This document shows positions 61,756-64,000 of a stretch of 64,000 nucleotides of DNA, piece by piece. The notes beneath the pieces are model-generated. The model worked only from the letters and a program-made list of their open reading frames with translations, was not told the origin of the DNA and searched no databases. A program made the translations under genes and the position numbers. Each line of letters opens with the position of its first letter. Positions within the stretch are counted from its first letter, which is position 1. The stretch spans positions 120,458 to 184,457 of the forward strand of contig NZ_SJDM01000006.1 of NCBI RefSeq assembly GCF_004761865.1, given 5' to 3'. This DNA comes from Crenalkalicoccus roseus. GTDB lineage: Bacteria; Pseudomonadota; Alphaproteobacteria; Acetobacterales; Acetobacteraceae.

Positions 61756-64000
61756 TCAGCGCCGCCACCAGCCGGTGCGGCGCGGCGCCTCGATGGGCAC
61801 CTGCCCGATCACCTTCGGCATGACCAGCGGCCCCTGGACCGGCGTGGCGGGCTGCGCCGCGGCGTCCTCGGCCTCGCCCTCCGCCTGCGCCGGCACGCGC
61901 TCCGGCGCCTCGGCGGAGGGCTCCGGCGCGGCCTCTGCCGCAGGAATCGCGGCCGTCGGCGGCGGCGCGGGCTCCGGCGGCGGCACGAAGGCCGGCTCGG
62001 CCGCCGGCGCCTCCTCCGGCAGGGGCGGGGCCTCGGCCTGGAACGGGGCGGGTTCCGCCGCCGCGCCATCCTGCCAGGCGGCGGGCGCCTCTGCCTCGGC
62101 CGGCGCGGCACCGCCCGCCGGCGGCCGCGCGGCGGCTTCGAGGGCGGCCTCCGCCGCCTCCATGGCCGCGAAGATGTCATCCACATGCCCGGCGAAGGGA
62201 TCGGCCGGAGTCGGGCCGGAATAGCGCGGCGGCACGGTGGCGGCCTCCTCCGGGGCACCCTCGGGGCGGGGGCCGCGGCGGCGACGGCGGCGGCGGCGCG
62301 GGCCGCCCTCCGCCTCGGCGGCGGCCGGCGTGGGCTCGACCTCGGGCGCCTCTCCGGCGGCGGGCGCCTCCTCGGGGCCGGCCTCCTCGCCCTCGCCCTC
62401 GGCCTCCTCCGGCCTGGCCTCGGCACCGACGGGCGCCTCCTCGCCGCGCCCGCCGCGCCGGCGGCGGCGGCGGCGGCGGCGCTTGCCGCCGGCCTCGCCC
62501 GGACGGGCCTCCTCCGCCTCGCCGCGGGCGGTGGCCTCCTCCTCCTCTTCCTCGCCCTCCTCGGCCGCCGGAGCCTCCTCCTCGGGGGTGGGCTCGGGCT
62601 CCGGGGCGTAGTCCATGCGCAGCGCCGCCGGCGCCTCCGGGGCCGGGCGGCCGGGCTCGGCGGCGCGGGTGCGCTCGATGCGGAGATTGGCGCCGACCAG
62701 CGACTCGTCCGGCTCGAACAGCACGCTCATGCGGTAGCGCGCCTCGATCTGCGCCAGCCTGTCGCGCTTGCGGTTGAGCAGGTAGAGGGCGACCGGGGCG
62801 GCGACGTGCACCGTGATCTCGGCGGCGCGGCGTTTCGCGCCCTCGTCCTCGATGGCGCGCAGCACCTGCAGCGCGCTGCTCTCGACGCTGCGCACCTGGC
62901 CGCGCCCCTGGCAGTGCGGGCAGGTGACGAAGGTGGTCTCGGCGAGCGAGGGGCGCAGCCGCTGCCGGCTCATCTCCAGCAGGCCGAAATGCGAGATGCG
63001 GCCGACCTGGATGCGCGCGCGGTCCTGCTTCAGCGCCTCCTTCAGGCGCCGCTCCACCATGGCGTCGTGCTTGCCCGACTCCATGTCGATGAAGTCGATG
63101 ACGATGAGGCCGGCGAGGTCGCGCAGGCGGAGCTGGCGGGCGATCTCGTCCGCCGCCTCCAGGTTGGTGCGCAGCGCCGTGTCCTCGATGTGGCGGTCGC
63201 GCGTGGCGCGGCCCGAGTTCACGTCGATCGCGACCAGCGCCTCGGTCTGGTTGATGACGATGTAGCCCCCGGACTTGAGCGGCACCGTCGGCGAGTGCAT
63301 GGCGTCGAGATGCGCCTCGACCTGGTGGCGCGCGAACAGCCCGCCCTCGCGCGCGAGCTGGATCTTCTTCACGTGCTGGGGCATCAGCATGCGCATGAAC
63401 TCGCGCGCCTGCTGATAGGCCTCCTCGCCCTCGACCAGGATCTCCTCCACGTCGCGGGAGAAGACGTCGCGGATGGCGCGCTTGATGAGGTCCGCCTCCT
63501 CGTAGATCAGCGCCGGGGCGGTGGATTGCAGCGTGCGCTCGCGGATGTTGTCCCAGAGCCTGAGCAGGTACTCGCAGTCCCGCTTGATCTCCGCCTTCGG
63601 CCGCTGCGCCCCGGCGGTGCGGATGATGAGCGACATGCCCTCGGGCAGGCCGAGCTCGTCCACGATCTCGCGCAGCCGCTTGCGGTCCGCGGCCGAGGTG
63701 ATCTTGCGCGAGATGCCGCCGGCGCGCGGGCTGTTCGGCATCAGCACCGAGAAGCGGCCGGCCAGCGAGATGTAGGTGGTGAGCGCCGCGCCCTTCGTGC
63801 CGCGCTCCTCCTTCACCACCTGCACCAGCATGATCTGGCGGCGCTTGATCACCTCCTGGATCTTGTAGTGGCGCAGGAATTTCGGCGGGATGCGCCGCTC
63901 GCGCGCCACCTCCTCCGCCCCCTCGCCGCCCAGCGTCTCGGGGGGGGGAAGTTCCTCGCGCGCCTCGGTCTCGCCGTTGGCGCCCTCCCCGTTCGCCGGG
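61756..64000 (-). CDS. rne: ribonuclease E/G family (RNase E), 5' part outside the window
   Basis: The frame runs past the right edge, with no start inside the window; about 747 codons are visible. It starts within or near the S1-domain insertion (KEERGTKGAALTTYISLAGR). The catalytic DNase-I-like domain shows ALVAIDVNSGRATRDR and DLAGLIVIDFIDMES with the two magnesium-binding Asp residues. The zinc-link CPHCQGRG is followed by the small domain. The C-terminal 350 or so residues are an unfolded acidic/Pro/Ala-rich scaffold with Arg-rich RNA-binding blocks (KRRRRRRRRRGGRGEE and RRRRRRRRGPRPEG). It ends PIEAPRRTGWWRR, the usual degradosome-type C-terminus. Role: endonucleolytic mRNA decay and rRNA processing. 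Confidence 0.95.
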   Translation of the reverse strand, partial: PANGEGANGETEAREELPPPETLGGEGAEEVARERRIPPKFLRHYKIQEVIKRRQIMLVQVVKEERGTKGAALTTYISLAGRFSVLMPNSPRAGGISRKITSAADRKRLREIVDELGLPEGMSLIIRTAGAQRPKAEIKRDCEYLLRLWDNIRERTLQSTAPALIYEEADLIKRAIRDVFSRDVEEILVEGEEAYQQAREFMRMLMPQHVKKIQLAREGGLFARHQVEAHLDAMHSPTVPLKSGGYIVINQTEALVAIDVNSGRATRDRHIEDTALRTNLEAADEIARQLRLRDLAGLIVIDFIDMESGKHDAMVERRLKEALKQDRARIQVGRISHFGLLEMSRQRLRPSLAETTFVTCPHCQGRGQVRSVESSALQVLRAIEDEGAKRRAAEITVHVAAPVALYLLNRKRDRLAQIEARYRMSVLFEPDESLVGANLRIERTRAAEPGRPAPEAPAALRMDYAPEPEPTPEEEAPAAEEGEEEEEEATARGEAEEARPGEAGGKRRRRRRRRRGGRGEEAPVGAEARPEEAEGEGEEAGPEEAPAAGEAPEVEPTPAAAEAEGGPRRRRRRRRGPRPEGAPEEAATVPPRYSGPTPADPFAGHVDDIFAAMEAAEAALEAAARPPAGGAAPAEAEAPAAWQDGAAAEPAPFQAEAPPLPEEAPAAEPAFVPPPEPAPPPTAAIPAAEAAPEPSAEAPERVPAQAEGEAEDAAAQPATPVQGPLVMPKVIGQVPIEAPRRTGWWRR

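Overview
The window is very GC-rich (roughly 70-75%) bacterial chromosome. It carries 60 supportable protein genes on both strands, no RNA genes, and no insertion sequences, phage or CRISPR. The gene content and order point to an alphaproteobacterium, most likely Acetobacteraceae of the Roseomonas type (inference). The reasons are the block mutM - enoyl-CoA hydratase - rpsT - dnaA - dnaN, the block Suv3-like helicase - S4 protein - ferredoxin fdxA - carD, an ialB-rlmN pair, and several tripartite-tricarboxylate (Tct/Bug), TRAP and ABC solute-binding proteins. Most of the long open frames opposite real genes are artefacts of the GC content.

Layout. 1-11.8 kb is an uptake and catabolism region: MFS (cut by the window edge), family-5 ABC binding protein, an XRE regulator divergent from an NTF2-like gene, an orphan TRAP receptor, a hydrolase, an SDR, a GNAT, tctA/tctB without tctC, a GntP permease and a patatin. 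11.8-16.7 kb is a divergent pair, a P-type cation ATPase and a Kef-type antiporter, sharing a perfect TTGAT-N4-ATCAA box. 16.7-22.5 kb holds purH, a small Gly/Gln-rich secreted protein, a glycosyltransferase, a heparinase-like protein and rpe. 23.4-29.4 kb is the replication and housekeeping block (dnaN, dnaA, rpsT, ech, mutM, and ubiE divergently). 29.6-36.2 kb mixes an SH3 protein, a Bug receptor, a TRIC channel, an MFS and a LivJ-type receptor. 36.3-42.3 kb runs dnaB - paaI-like - alr - mlaE - mlaF plus a cyclopropane-synthase-like methyltransferase. 42.4-47 kb has a lipid kinase and phosphoesterase pair, an MFS, a SLATT-like membrane protein and an FkbM methyltransferase. 47-52.6 kb is helicase - S4 - fdxA - carD - cupin. 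52.6-61.4 kb has an MFS, a MaoC-Bug pair, SemiSWEET, ialB-rlmN, a methyltransferase-YdcF pair, a GlsB-type stress protein and a zinc dehydrogenase. 61.8 kb to the end is RNase E, cut at its 5' end.

Many adjacent genes overlap at ATGA, GTGA or TGATG junctions (daglK-like/metallophosphoesterase, mlaE/mlaF, alr/mlaE, maoC/bug, ialB/rlmN, methyltransferase/ydcF, rpe/heparinase), which marks co-translated pairs. GC-rich hairpins sit at many 3' ends. The most notable regulatory signals are the FNR/FixK-type box with mirror-image -10 elements (14852-14921), the 25-bp palindrome between the XRE regulator and its neighbour (3071-3095), and paired DnaA-box-like sites just upstream of dnaB. Unusual proteins include a CarD with a long histone-H1-like N-terminal tail, a MutM lacking the fourth zinc cysteine, and a secreted Gly-Gln-Ala/Thr repeat protein. 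I see no complete, clearly new multi-gene system here. The best leads are regulatory sites and odd protein architectures.
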